NCBI RefSeq assembly: GCF_039539965.1
Contig: NZ_BAABED010000001.1
Location: 1,426,001 to 1,490,000 of the forward strand
Source: Arthrobacter methylotrophus
GTDB taxonomy: Bacteria; Actinomycetota; Actinomycetes; Actinomycetales; Micrococcaceae
Direction: 5' to 3'
Length of the DNA: 64,000 nucleotides
Shown here piece after piece: positions 17,561-26,396 of the stretch. The notes under the pieces are model-generated. The model searched no databases and was not told where the DNA came from. It saw only the letters and a list, made by a program, of their open reading frames with translations. Numbering within the stretch: the first letter of the stretch is position 1; every line of letters starts with the position of its first letter. The position numbers and the translations under genes are program-made.

Positions 17561-19735
17561 ATGTCGGTGAAAGGCTCAGGCAGTGCAACGAAGGGGGCGA
17601 ACCGGACCAACCCCGATCTTCGGCGCGCGGACCCTTCCTCGGCGGCGGCCGCGCGGCCCGAAAACATCCGCAATGTCGTCTTGATTGGCCGCTCGGGCGC
17701 GGGGAAGACAATGCTGCTCGAGTCTCTGCTCTACGCCTCCGGCGTCGTCACCCGCATGGGTTCGATCGTTGAAGGCACCACGGTGAGTGATTCGGAAGCA
17801 ACGGCCATCCACCAGCAACGATCCATCGGACTCTCAGCAGCGCCGCTGGCTTTCGACGACATCAAAGTGAATCTCCTCGACACTCCGGGCTACGCCGATT
17901 TCATGGGCGAATTGCGTGCGGGGCTGCGCGCGGCGGACGCGGCGCTGTTCGTTGTGTCGGCCGTGGAGGGCTTCGACGCCGGAACCACCTCACTGTGGAA
18001 CGAATGCGAGCGCGTCGGAATGCCCCGTGCAGTGGTGATCAGCCGGCTTGATCACCCGCGGGCGAACTACGACGCCGTCCTCGCCGAGTGCCGCGGAGCG
18101 TTCGGTGACTCGGTCCTGCCCCTTCATTTGCCGATGCGGAAAGATGACACAGTCTCCGGATTGCTCGGTCTGCTGTCGGGGTCGGTTTCGGAGTACACCG
18201 CCGGGGATCCACGACCCGCAGTTCGTCCCGCGACGAAGGAGGAACTAGCCAGCTCGGACGGTATCCGAGGTGAGCTGATCGAGGGCATCATCTCCGAGAG
18301 CGAGGACGAGACATTGATGGAGCGCTACCTCGGGGGAGAAGAGGTCCCCCTCGAGACCCTCGTGGAGGACTTGGAGACCGCGATCGTCCGAGGGACCTTC
18401 TTCCCTGTGCTGGCAAGCTCCTCGGCAACCGGAGTGGGCACGGCCGAGTTGCTGGAGGTACTCACCCGGGCGTTTCCGGCTCCCACGGAGCGGAACCTGC
18501 CCACGGTAACCGACCTGAGCGGGACGGAAGCCGCGCCCTTGACCTGCGATCCGGACGGCCCGCTCCTGGGCGAAGTGGTGCGGACTACCGTTGACCCGTT
18601 CCTGGGGCGTGTGTGCTTGGTCCGGCTCTTCTCGGGGACCCTTCGCGAGGACTCGGCCGTGCACGTAGGCGGGCACGGGCTGGCTGAAAGAGGCCACCCC
18701 GACCACGATAGCGACGAGCGGATCACCCACCTGTATTCGCCGTTGGGGTCCAGCCTTCGCCCGGTTCCGTTCGCAGTAGCCGGGGACATCTGTGCGCTCG
18801 CGAAGGTGGCGAGCGCCGAAACGGGAGACACCGTTTCCGCCCGCGAGGCTCCGCTGCTGGTGGAAACCTGGGACATGCCCGAGCCGTTGATGCCGGTCGC
18901 GATCGAAGCGGCCTCGCACGGCGATGAGGACGCACTGTCCAAGAGCCTGGCCAAAGTCGCGGCAGGAGACCCGACTCTGCGGGTCGAGCGCAACGCTGAA
19001 ACACACCAGCTGGTCTTGTGGTGCATGGGGGAGGCGCACTCGGAGGCGGTCCTGGACAGGTTGCGCGAACAAGGAGTGAAGCTGCAAACGGTGGACGTCA
19101 TCACGCCGCTGCGCGAGACATTTGCTACCCGGGCCACCGGCCACGGGCGCTATGTCAAGCAATCGGGCGGCCACGGGCAATACGCGATTTGCGATATCGA
19201 AGTGGAACCGCTTGACCGCGGGGCAGGATTCGAGTTCGTCGACCGGATTGTCGGCGGGGTGATCCCGGGAACGTATGTGGTTTCGGTCGAGAAAGGCGTC
19301 CGCGCGCAGATGAACAAAGGGGTGCGGGCCGGGTTCCCGGTGGTGGATATCCGGGTGTCTTTGGTCGGCGGCAAGACCCACAGCGTCGACTCTTCGGACG
19401 CGGCGTTCCAGGCCGCGGGCGCGCTCGCCTTGCGGGAGGCTGCCGCCGCGGGCAGCATCCAGCTCCTGGAACCGATATCGGCCGTGGCCGTCCTCGTCGC
19501 CGATGATCACGTAGGGGCCGTCATGAGCGATTTGTCCTCCCGCCGCGGGCGTGTCACGGGAACCACCTCCGTAGGCGGGGAAATTACCGAGATCAGTGCG
19601 GAAGTTCCGGAACAGGAATTGCTGCGGTACGCGATCGTGCTGCGGGGACTGACCGCCGGCAGTGGTCGATTCCGCCGCGAGTACTTGCGGCACGAGCCGC
19701 TGCCGCCGGGGATCGCTGTTGCCGCGAAGGCTTAA
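17561..19735 (+). CDS. EF-G-like translational GTPase (EF-G2 type)
   Basis: The 724-residue protein has the five-domain EF-G layout. The GTPase domain contains G1 GRSGAGKT and G3 DTPGYADF. Domain IV shows HGQYAICDIEVEPL, domain V the DVRVSL-like DIRVSLVGGKTHSVDSSDAAFQ. The guanine-specificity G4 motif reads SRLD instead of NKxD, as in the divergent EF-G2 class of actinobacteria, whose activity in translation is doubtful. Start ATG 17561 is set by AGGAGG five bases upstream; the GTG two codons earlier overlaps that SD. An N-terminal extension of about 40 low-complexity residues precedes the GTPase. Confidence 0.88.
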   Translation: MSVKGSGSATKGANRTNPDLRRADPSSAAAARPENIRNVVLIGRSGAGKTMLLESLLYASGVVTRMGSIVEGTTVSDSEATAIHQQRSIGLSAAPLAFDDIKVNLLDTPGYADFMGELRAGLRAADAALFVVSAVEGFDAGTTSLWNECERVGMPRAVVISRLDHPRANYDAVLAECRGAFGDSVLPLHLPMRKDDTVSGLLGLLSGSVSEYTAGDPRPAVRPATKEELASSDGIRGELIEGIISESEDETLMERYLGGEEVPLETLVEDLETAIVRGTFFPVLASSSATGVGTAELLEVLTRAFPAPTERNLPTVTDLSGTEAAPLTCDPDGPLLGEVVRTTVDPFLGRVCLVRLFSGTLREDSAVHVGGHGLAERGHPDHDSDERITHLYSPLGSSLRPVPFAVAGDICALAKVASAETGDTVSAREAPLLVETWDMPEPLMPVAIEAASHGDEDALSKSLAKVAAGDPTLRVERNAETHQLVLWCMGEAHSEAVLDRLREQGVKLQTVDVITPLRETFATRATGHGRYVKQSGGHGQYAICDIEVEPLDRGAGFEFVDRIVGGVIPGTYVVSVEKGVRAQMNKGVRAGFPVVDIRVSLVGGKTHSVDSSDAAFQAAGALALREAAAAGSIQLLEPISAVAVLVADDHVGAVMSDLSSRRGRVTGTTSVGGEITEISAEVPEQELLRYAIVLRGLTAGSGRFRREYLRHEPLPPGIAVAAKA

Positions 19736-19755
19736 TGCCTGCTTCTGCGGGTGGC

Positions 19756-20454
19756 TCAGCTGTTCTTGCGAAGGAATGCCGAGACCGGTGCAGCCAGGGA
19801 CGCCCCGATGTCCGCCGCGCTCTTCTTGACCCCGGCGCGTTCAAAGGAATGGTTGCCACCGTCCCACCACTCGATGGAGGCGGTGGGGCCGATTCGGGCC
19901 ACGACGTCTTCGAGGAGCTGCGGAGTCGCGAAGGTATCCCGGGTGCCTTGGAGGAACAGCATCGGCAGCGTGAGTCCATACAGGTGCTCGTCGCGGAGCT
20001 TCTCCGGTTTCCCTGGCGGGTGCAACGGGTAACCGAGGTAGACGAGTCCGGACGCGGGCATGCCCTCGGCGACGGCCATCGACGCCATGCGACCGCCGAA
20101 AGACTTTCCCGCAGCCCATTGAGGTTCGCCCTCTGAACGGGACGCCGCTAATTCCATGGCGGCTCGCCAGGCAGCGATCGCCGCAGGCGGCCGGTCGGGG
20201 AATCTCTTGCCGGCTTCCCGGTAAGGGAAATTGAAGCGCAAGGTCGCGACGCCGTCGTCGTTCAATGCGCGGGCGAGGCCTTCGAGGAAGGGATGCTCCA
20301 TGCCCGCCCCGGCTCCGTGGGCGAGCACGAGGGTTGCGAACGGTTTGTCGGGCCGGGCGTAGATACCGGAAACCTGGGTGCCTTCAGTGTCTTCAGTGTC
20401 TTCAGTGTTTATCGTGTTTATCGTGATACGGGTTTCGGCGGCGTCCATGCTCAC
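19756..20454 (-). CDS. Alpha/beta hydrolase, KANL3/Tex30-like
   Basis: This 232-residue hydrolase has the N-terminal LVLAHGAGAGMEHPFLEGLARAL and the nucleophile elbow GKSFGGRMAS typical of the KANL3/Tex30-like branch of alpha/beta hydrolases. DTFAT and GGNHSFE carry the likely acid and the catalytic histidine. Substrate unknown. The GTG start overlaps the yciO stop by four bases (GTGA), so the two are probably co-translated. The first 25 residues are unusual: a threonine-rich repeat (ITINTINTEDTEDTEGT) encoded by five 9-bp units. Confidence 0.8.
   Translation of the reverse strand: MSMDAAETRITINTINTEDTEDTEGTQVSGIYARPDKPFATLVLAHGAGAGMEHPFLEGLARALNDDGVATLRFNFPYREAGKRFPDRPPAAIAAWRAAMELAASRSEGEPQWAAGKSFGGRMASMAVAEGMPASGLVYLGYPLHPPGKPEKLRDEHLYGLTLPMLFLQGTRDTFATPQLLEDVVARIGPTASIEWWDGGNHSFERAGVKKSAADIGASLAAPVSAFLRKNS
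20383..20427. repeat. Five tandem 9-bp units inside a coding start
   Basis: Units on the plus strand are TTCAGTGTC (twice), TTCAGTGTT, TATCGTGTT and TATCGTGAT. They are in frame with the hydrolase gene and encode the Thr/Asn/Asp/Glu repeat at its N-terminus. Such units can expand or contract by three residues without breaking the frame. Confidence 0.8.
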
Positions 20455-21071
20455 TCGAAGCGTGAGGGATCGCCGGTCCCGCGCCGCACCACTTCAGCCG
20501 TGCCGCTGGAGAAGTCCACCACGGTTGTGGGTTCCGCGCCGCAGTCGCCGGAATCGATCACCGCATCCACCAGGTTGTCCAAGCGTTCCTTGATTTCCCA
20601 GCCTTGGGTCAAGGGTTCTTCTTCGTCGGGGAGTAGCAACGTGCTGGATAGGAGCGGCTCGCCGAGTTCGGCCAGCAGGGCTTGGACGAAGTTATGGTTC
20701 GGAATCCGCACGCCCACCGTCTTTTTCTTGGGGTGCAGGAGCCTGCGCGGGACTTCCTTGGTGGCGGGCAGGATGAACGTGTAGCTGCCCGGGGTGACGG
20801 CCTTGATGCTCCGGAATACGTCGTTGTCGATCATGACGAATTGGCCAAGCTGCGCGAAGTCTTTGCAGACCAGTGTGAAGTGGTGCTTGCCGTCGAGCTG
20901 GCGGATCGAGCGGATCCGATCGAGGGCCTCCCTGTTGCCTATTTGGGCGCCGAGTGCGTAGCAGGAATCGGTGGGGTACGCGATCAGTCCGCCCGACCGC
21001 AGGATGTTCACCACCTGGGCAATTGCGCGTGGTTGAGGGTCCTGGGGGTGGACGTCGAAGAATCTTGCCAT
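20451..21071 (-). CDS. yciO: YrdC/Sua5-family protein, YciO type
   Basis: The 206-residue protein has the YrdC fold with the nucleotide-binding GGLIAYPTDSCYALGAQIGN and KHHFTLVCKDFAQLG. It resembles YciO more than TsaC: it starts MARFFDVHPQDPQPR and ends with a glycine/arginine-rich tail (VRRGTGDPSRFE). L-threonylcarbamoyladenylate synthesis for tRNA t6A is the family reaction; YciO proteins are thought to be weak or specialised. It lies 27 bases after the ABC permease and overlaps the following hydrolase. Confidence 0.82.
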   Translation of the reverse strand: MARFFDVHPQDPQPRAIAQVVNILRSGGLIAYPTDSCYALGAQIGNREALDRIRSIRQLDGKHHFTLVCKDFAQLGQFVMIDNDVFRSIKAVTPGSYTFILPATKEVPRRLLHPKKKTVGVRIPNHNFVQALLAELGEPLLSSTLLLPDEEEPLTQGWEIKERLDNLVDAVIDSGDCGAEPTTVVDFSSGTAEVVRRGTGDPSRFE

Positions 21072-21077
21072 GCCATG

Positions 21078-21083
21078 AGCTTA
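21078..21083 (-). promoter_or_regulatory. Putative -10 hexamer (TAAGCT) of yciO
   Basis: On the minus strand TAAGCT ends six bases before the yciO ATG. This gives yciO a possible leaderless start of its own in addition to read-through from the ABC genes. Confidence 0.4.
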
Positions 21084-21098
21084 CGGGCACGCCGTACT

Positions 21099-21986
21099 TC
21101 AGGACAGGACATCCTTGCTCGTGAACTTGCCATAGGCCACAGCGCCGGCAGCCACGATGTAGCCCGCCTGCAGTAACGCGTTGTCCCCGAAGCTCGTCCA
21201 GGAGATGGGTTGGCGCAACAAGTCTGCGAAACCGAGCCAGTAGTGGCTGAACAGCCACGGGTGCAGCCAGTCCAATTGTGGTAGATTGTCGGCCACCTGC
21301 GACACCACGGACAGCACAACGGTTGTTGCCATGGCTCCGACAGGGACGTCGGTAAAGGTGGAGATTGCCAGCCCGATAGCGGAGAGCCCGAGCAACGACA
21401 CGGCAATATAGGCAGAGATCAGCAAGGAACGCACCACGGATTGCCCGACGTCGATCGTGTCGCCGGAGAGCAGCGTGACGGGACCCACCGGGAAGAGTGC
21501 GACGCCGGCCAGCGCACCGGCGGCGGCCACCGTCAGGGTTGCTGCCAGGCAGAACACCACCGCGGCTGCGTATTTGATGAGCAACAACCGCATTCGTCCC
21601 GCCGGCGCCACGAGCAAGTATCTGAGCGTGCCGAGATTCGCCTCTCCTGCAATCGTGTCGCCCGCCACTACCCCGACCGTGAGGGGCAGAAACAAGGGAA
21701 CGGAAACGATCATCGCCGTCACGCCGACGAAGAGCCCGTTTTGGGTGATGCGGTCCAGGAACGGTGGCCCGCGACCCGGAGCGACGGGATGCGAGCTCAG
21801 CTTGACCGCAGCGGCAATGAGGACGGGAATCGCTGCGAGCGCCAGCAGCATGGCCCATGTCCGCAGCCGTCTGAACAGGACCGAGAGCTCCGAGGCCAGG
21901 AGCGACCACGAGCTTGATGGCCGGGCGCCTGAAGGCCCGGCGCCGGGCGTGCCCGGGAAGGGTTCGGTTCCGCGTTCAGCCAGCAA
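21099..21986 (-). CDS. ABC-2-type transporter permease
   Basis: The frame encodes about 295 residues with six hydrophobic segments (for example TWAMLLALAAIPVLIAAAV and LLISAYIAVSLLGLSAIGLAI), as in ABC-2 membrane subunits. It follows the ATPase gene with overlap. The likely start is TTG 21984-21986, which has GGAGAGG nine bases upstream and overlaps the end of the ATPase. The frame itself is open further upstream to 22109, but that part is antiparallel to ATPase coding. Substrate is unknown. Confidence 0.82.
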   Translation of the reverse strand: MLAERGTEPFPGTPGAGPSGARPSSSWSLLASELSVLFRRLRTWAMLLALAAIPVLIAAAVKLSSHPVAPGRGPPFLDRITQNGLFVGVTAMIVSVPLFLPLTVGVVAGDTIAGEANLGTLRYLLVAPAGRMRLLLIKYAAAVVFCLAATLTVAAAGALAGVALFPVGPVTLLSGDTIDVGQSVVRSLLISAYIAVSLLGLSAIGLAISTFTDVPVGAMATTVVLSVVSQVADNLPQLDWLHPWLFSHYWLGFADLLRQPISWTSFGDNALLQAGYIVAAGAVAYGKFTSKDVLS

Positions 21987-22962
21987 TGTCGAAGCCCTCT
22001 CCGGTGAGCGAGACGAAGCGCTCCTCCAGGCTGGCGTTTTCCACGCCGAATCCCCGGACCCGGACGCCGTCCGACACGAGGGCAGCCACAATGTCCTCGG
22101 GAACCACACTGCTGCCCGGCGGCCCGGTGCTCACGAGGCTCTGGCCATCGGGACCGGACGAGCCGGAAGGAGCTGCTGACAGTTCCGGCCGCAAGCCCAA
22201 ACGGGACAGGACGCGGACAGCGGCCTCAACATCGGGCGTATGGAGTCGGATCGTGGCCTTTCCCGCGGCGCGGAGATCGTGGAGGGTTCCTTGCGCCACG
22301 AGTTTGCCTACACTCATGACGCCTACATGTGTGCACATCTGCTCCACTTCCGCAAGGAGATGGCTGGAAACGAACACTGTGGTGCCACCGTCCGCTAGGG
22401 AACGGACGAGGCTCCGCACCTCGCGGGTCCCTTGTGGATCAAGGCCGTTGCTTGGTTCGTCCAGGACGAGCAGTTCCCTCGGCCGCAGCAGGGCGTGGGC
22501 GATCCCCAGGCGTTGTTTCATCCCGAGGGAGTAGGCGCGGACCTTCTTGCCTGCAGCGTGTGTCAACCCCACCCTCTCGAGGGCCTCCTCCACGCGTGCC
22601 GCCCGGGTCCGGCGGGAAGCGTGCAGATCGGCGCTGTCCAATCGCCGAAGATTCGCGGCCCCGGACAGGAAAGGGTAGAAGGCCGGTCCTTCCACCAACG
22701 AGCCGACGTGGGGCAGGACTGTTGCCAGGTGGCGCGGCATTTCGCCGCCAAGCACCCGGATGTGGCCACTCGTGGCGGCTGCCAGACCAAGCAGTAGGCG
22801 GATGGTGGTGGTCTTGCCCGAGCCGTTGGGACCGAGGAATCCAAAGACCGAACCATGGGGAACTGCCAAGTCGATTCCGTCGACGGCGTCCCGGTGGCCG
22901 AAGCGCTTGCTGAGGCCTTGTGTTTCTATCGCCAGTTGCGCTGGCGGGGATCCCTCCGTCAT
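21976..22962 (-). CDS. ABC transporter ATP-binding protein
   Basis: The 328-residue ATPase has Walker A GPNGSGKT, the signature YSLGMKQRL, Walker B LLVLDEP with NGLDPQG, and the switch histidine in VSSHLL. A C-terminal extension of about 100 residues follows, as in drug or lantibiotic exporters (DrrA/BcrA-like). Its start overlaps the stop of the RseB-like gene by four bases (ATGA), so the three genes are coupled. The system probably exports a lipid, drug or peptide; nothing specific can be said. Confidence 0.9.
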   Translation of the reverse strand: MTEGSPPAQLAIETQGLSKRFGHRDAVDGIDLAVPHGSVFGFLGPNGSGKTTTIRLLLGLAAATSGHIRVLGGEMPRHLATVLPHVGSLVEGPAFYPFLSGAANLRRLDSADLHASRRTRAARVEEALERVGLTHAAGKKVRAYSLGMKQRLGIAHALLRPRELLVLDEPSNGLDPQGTREVRSLVRSLADGGTTVFVSSHLLAEVEQMCTHVGVMSVGKLVAQGTLHDLRAAGKATIRLHTPDVEAAVRVLSRLGLRPELSAAPSGSSGPDGQSLVSTGPPGSSVVPEDIVAALVSDGVRVRGFGVENASLEERFVSLTGEGFDIAG

Positions 22963-24044
22963 GAGGCGGCGGCTGCGGCCTGCAACCGCTCAAGTGGCAC
23001 CATTCCCGCGAAGATGCGGCCGTCGTCGAGCATCAAGACACTCACCAAGCTGGTGGTCAGCGCCCGGCCTCCCGGCACGGCCTGGCTAAGCTGGGCCGTC
23101 ATGGGAGCGGCACGGACGTCGGTGGGCATGGTGCCTGCGGGCAACGCGACTACCGCGTCCCAGCCGCTGCCTGTGATCGACGGCTGGCCTGTTGCTGCTT
23201 TGGTTTGCGGCCCCTGGCCGGTCTTGTCCGGGAATGCACGCATTTGCGGGGTTGCTTTCTCCTCCACTGCGGCACCGCGCGGCGGGGTGAAACTGAACAA
23301 GCCGGCGTCGGGCGTTGACAGGCTCACGTCGGTGAAGGCGATCGAGAAGGCCGCTGCGGCCTGGCCCCGGGCCCTGACGTCGACGCCGAGCGGCAGTCCG
23401 GAGGCGGAGTCGACGGCGATGGTCACGGATTCGACGAGTGTCCCGGTGCTGCGCGGCTTGATCACCAGCTGGTAGGCGGTGCGGCCGGCCACCGTGGTTC
23501 CTTCTCCTACGGTCACTTCGGTGCTCGGCCCGACTGCGGCGAGGAAGTGCTGCGCGACGACGTCAGGTGTGGTCACTCCGGGAGTTGCCGGAGAGTGCAG
23601 GGCCGGGCCCGGTTTTGGCTCCACGGGCAGCGTCATATGCGCAGCACTGTTGTCGGCCGAGTTGTAGAGCCAGAGATTGGTGCCATTGCGGACGAGGTCA
23701 CGCTCGGCGAGCATGTCCATCACTTGGAACCTGGCCTTGGCAGGGCCGTCCATGTAGACCCGGGCCGTGTGTGAACCGCTCAATAACTCGATGACGGAAG
23801 CCGGGCCCTGGGTGGCAACCGGTCCAGTGGAGGGGAATTGGGGGAGTCCCAGATCGGAGTTCTGTTGAAGCGTTCCGGACAAAGCACGGACGTCAGAGCG
23901 GGCGATCATTGCGATGACTTCTTCGGCCGTTTTATTCGGCAGGCTCGTCGCAGCTCCCGCTTGATATGAACCAGCCAGGGCCGCCGCAGCAAGGGCTAGG
24001 GGAACCATAGCGGCGGGCAACCAACGCAACCAGACGCGGGTCAT
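22959..24044 (-). CDS. Exported LolA/RseB-like protein
   Basis: The 361-residue product has an N-terminal signal or anchor (WLPAAMVPLALAAAALAGSYQAG) and a predicted extracellular beta domain. NKTAEEVIAMIARSDVRALSGTLQQ and the later RTAYQLVIKPRSTGTLVESVTIAVDSASGLPL match the LolA/RseB-like lipid-binding fold seen in actinobacterial 'outer membrane lipoprotein carrier'-type proteins. These bind acyl chains or sense lipoproteins. ATG 24044 is preferred because GAGG lies five bases upstream. Coupling to the ABC genes suggests the protein works with that exporter. Confidence 0.75.
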   Translation of the reverse strand: MTRVWLRWLPAAMVPLALAAAALAGSYQAGAATSLPNKTAEEVIAMIARSDVRALSGTLQQNSDLGLPQFPSTGPVATQGPASVIELLSGSHTARVYMDGPAKARFQVMDMLAERDLVRNGTNLWLYNSADNSAAHMTLPVEPKPGPALHSPATPGVTTPDVVAQHFLAAVGPSTEVTVGEGTTVAGRTAYQLVIKPRSTGTLVESVTIAVDSASGLPLGVDVRARGQAAAAFSIAFTDVSLSTPDAGLFSFTPPRGAAVEEKATPQMRAFPDKTGQGPQTKAATGQPSITGSGWDAVVALPAGTMPTDVRAAPMTAQLSQAVPGGRALTTSLVSVLMLDDGRIFAGMVPLERLQAAAAAS

Positions 24045-24252
24045 GGCAACCTCGCGAACCATCCACTACAGGGGAAGTTCATGATTCAAGACTACTCCTG
24101 GTGCCCGGGGTGATCACGTGCTTCCTCAAGGTAGGAGTCCTGGCCGGTCTATGCAGGAATCCGCAGGGAGCACGAACTAAGCCCGGCCCGGCCAGCTTCT
24201 GCTTCCATGTGCCGGCCGGACTCCCGAAAGAAGCCCAAAATCCGTTCCGCGG

Positions 24253-25101
24253 CTACATCTTCAGGGTGGTCCGAACGAATTCCGCACTAGGCCTTGCATA
24301 GGCGGCCCCGAGGCGCTCGAACAAAGCGATTCCGGCCATGCCGGGCCAATCCTCGGGAAGGAATTCCGCAGGTAGCCCTGGATCGAGGTAGGGAATGATC
24401 CGCCAGCGGTCGATACACCGGACATATCGGGCAAATGTTCCGGCGGAGGGCCTAGGAGAGGCTCCGCACGGGCCCCCGGCATCGGCCGCTGAGCCATGAT
24501 GCCCGATGAAGTCGCGATGCAGCTCTGCCACGGCCTCCAAATCCCACCAGGCCGCGGCCGCGTCGCGGAGGCTGCCGCCGACCAAGGGGGTCTCCGTGAC
24601 GAACACCGTAGCCAGGGGGCGCAACTCGAGGTCCGCCAGGATCTCCTCCACTTCCTCGCGGAGCGAATCCGGGCAGATCCACAGGCCGGCTGCCACCGTG
24701 CCGCAGCCAATCCAGTGCAACCTCCGCCGGAGTTGGTGCCGCTTTTCCCGCTCGGTTTCCGGGATGGAAAAGGAAATCAGGCACCAACTGTCTACGGGTG
24801 ACATGTGGCGGGGGTTGAAGATCCGGCGGTCCCCGCGGGCAAGCATCGCTGCGGCGCCGGCGGTGACCGCGAAGCCGGGAAAACCGAGACGCAGCTGAGG
24901 AAGGATGATGTCTTTTTTCTTCAAGCGGGATAATGCCGTCCGGGTTACAGCCGCGGTAACCCCGAGGGCCTCCATGAGGGCGATGATGTGCCTGGTGGAC
25001 ATCCATCCGCCGGCCTCACGCAGGTACAAGCCGATGACCGTGCGTAGCAACGACGTGGTGCTTCCCGGCCGGGAGTCCATGTCGTCAAGGACAGCACTCA
25101 C
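24253..25101 (-). CDS. PaaX-family transcriptional regulator
   Basis: The 282-residue regulator has an N-terminal winged helix (STTSLLRTVIGLYLREAGGWMSTRHIIALMEALGVTAAVTRTALSRL) and the PaaX central and C-terminal regions (RRLHWIGCGTVAAGLWICPD, then a long helical tail). PaaX controls phenylacetate genes by sensing aryl-CoA. This member overlaps kynU by four bases (ATGA) at the end of the kynurenine operon, so here it more likely controls tryptophan catabolism, perhaps sensing an anthranilate- or kynurenine-derived ligand. Confidence 0.85.
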   Translation of the reverse strand: MSAVLDDMDSRPGSTTSLLRTVIGLYLREAGGWMSTRHIIALMEALGVTAAVTRTALSRLKKKDIILPQLRLGFPGFAVTAGAAAMLARGDRRIFNPRHMSPVDSWCLISFSIPETEREKRHQLRRRLHWIGCGTVAAGLWICPDSLREEVEEILADLELRPLATVFVTETPLVGGSLRDAAAAWWDLEAVAELHRDFIGHHGSAADAGGPCGASPRPSAGTFARYVRCIDRWRIIPYLDPGLPAEFLPEDWPGMAGIALFERLGAAYARPSAEFVRTTLKM

Positions 25102-26336
25102 AAGAGTTCGGCGAGGGCGTCACGGATGGCGGTTACGCCCAGCTCAATCTCGGCAAAACTGGTGCTGAGCGGCGAAAGGCCGATCCGCAGACCGTGCGGC
25201 GGACGGAAGTCCGGGATGACGCCCTGCTCCCACAGTTTCTGTGTCACTTCGCCGAAGAGGGGATGGTCGACCGTGACGTGGGAGCCCCGCTCCTCCGTGT
25301 TGCGCGGGCTGACAATCTCGGCGCCGAGCGGGACCAGCATCTCCTCAGCCAAGGCGACTGCGTACTCGGTGAGCTTGATGGATTTCTCCCGGACGGCATC
25401 CATGCCGACTGACGCGATCAGTTCCACCATGTCCTTGAGCGGCTGCATGGCGAGCACTGAAGGAGTGCCGGTGATGAAGCTCCGAATGCCTTTGGCCGGC
25501 TGGTAGCTTTCCGTCATGCCGAAGGGGTTGTCGGCCCCCATCCAACCCCAAATGGGTTGTTGCAGGCGGTCCTGCTGCGATGCGTTCACATAGGCGAAGG
25601 CGGGGGAGCCCGGGCCGCCGTTGAGGTATTTGTAAGTGCAACCCACCGCGAGGTCTACGCCCCAGGCGTCCAGTTCGACGGGAACTGAACCCACCGAATG
25701 GCACAGGTCCCAGAGCATGAGCGCCCCGGCGTCCTTCACCATGGTAGTGATCGCCGCGGCATCGGCGAGGAAACCGGAACGGTACGCTACGTGGCTGAGC
25801 ACGACGACGGCGGTCCGCTCGCTGAGCAGGCCCTCTAAGTCCGTGGTCCGGACACCGGAGGCCGGGTTGGAAGCGAGCCACTTGATGGTGGCGCCCTTTT
25901 CGGACGCGATGCCCTCGATGATGAAACGGTCGGTGGGGAAGTTGTCCCGGTCCACCAAGATCTCGTTGCGGTCCGGCTGCGCATCCACTGCTGCGCGGAT
26001 GAGCTTGTAGAGCATCACCGACGTGGAGTCACCCACGGTGACCTGGCCGGGAGCCGCGCCCAGGGTGACGACGCCGATCCGGTCACCGACTGTGGTGGGC
26101 TCGTCCATCCATTGTTCGTCCCAGCCCCGGATCAGGCGGCTGCCCCAGGCGTCCTCGACGAACGAAGCCAGCTTGGTCGAAGTGGCCTTGAGAGGGCGCC
26201 CGAGCGAGTTCCCGTCCAAGTAAGCGGTGAGCTGGCCGTCTGCCGGGGAATAAAAGGCCTCACGCTGCTCGGCGAGGGGATCGGCGGCGTCGAGTTCTGC
26301 CGACGTCGGCCGTTGCGTTTGCTGCGCGCTGTTCAT
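25098..26336 (-). CDS. kynU: Kynureninase
   Basis: The 412-residue PLP enzyme cleaves kynurenine to anthranilate and alanine. The Schiff-base lysine lies in CTYKYLNGGPGSPAF, and the N-terminal YLDGNSLGRP and the aspartate-bearing ALMLWDLCHSVGSVPVEL are typical. AGGAGAGAC precedes the ATG. It follows kynA by 60 bases and overlaps the paaX-like gene. No kynurenine formamidase (kynB) is visible between or around these genes, so the formyl-kynurenine hydrolysis step must be encoded elsewhere or done by another hydrolase. Confidence 0.96.
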   Translation of the reverse strand: MNSAQQTQRPTSAELDAADPLAEQREAFYSPADGQLTAYLDGNSLGRPLKATSTKLASFVEDAWGSRLIRGWDEQWMDEPTTVGDRIGVVTLGAAPGQVTVGDSTSVMLYKLIRAAVDAQPDRNEILVDRDNFPTDRFIIEGIASEKGATIKWLASNPASGVRTTDLEGLLSERTAVVVLSHVAYRSGFLADAAAITTMVKDAGALMLWDLCHSVGSVPVELDAWGVDLAVGCTYKYLNGGPGSPAFAYVNASQQDRLQQPIWGWMGADNPFGMTESYQPAKGIRSFITGTPSVLAMQPLKDMVELIASVGMDAVREKSIKLTEYAVALAEEMLVPLGAEIVSPRNTEERGSHVTVDHPLFGEVTQKLWEQGVIPDFRPPHGLRIGLSPLSTSFAEIELGVTAIRDALAELL

Positions 26337-26396
26337 GTCTCTCCTGAAGGAAACTGATGGGGTTGCTGGACGTGCTGGCTTGGCTGGAATTGCTGT

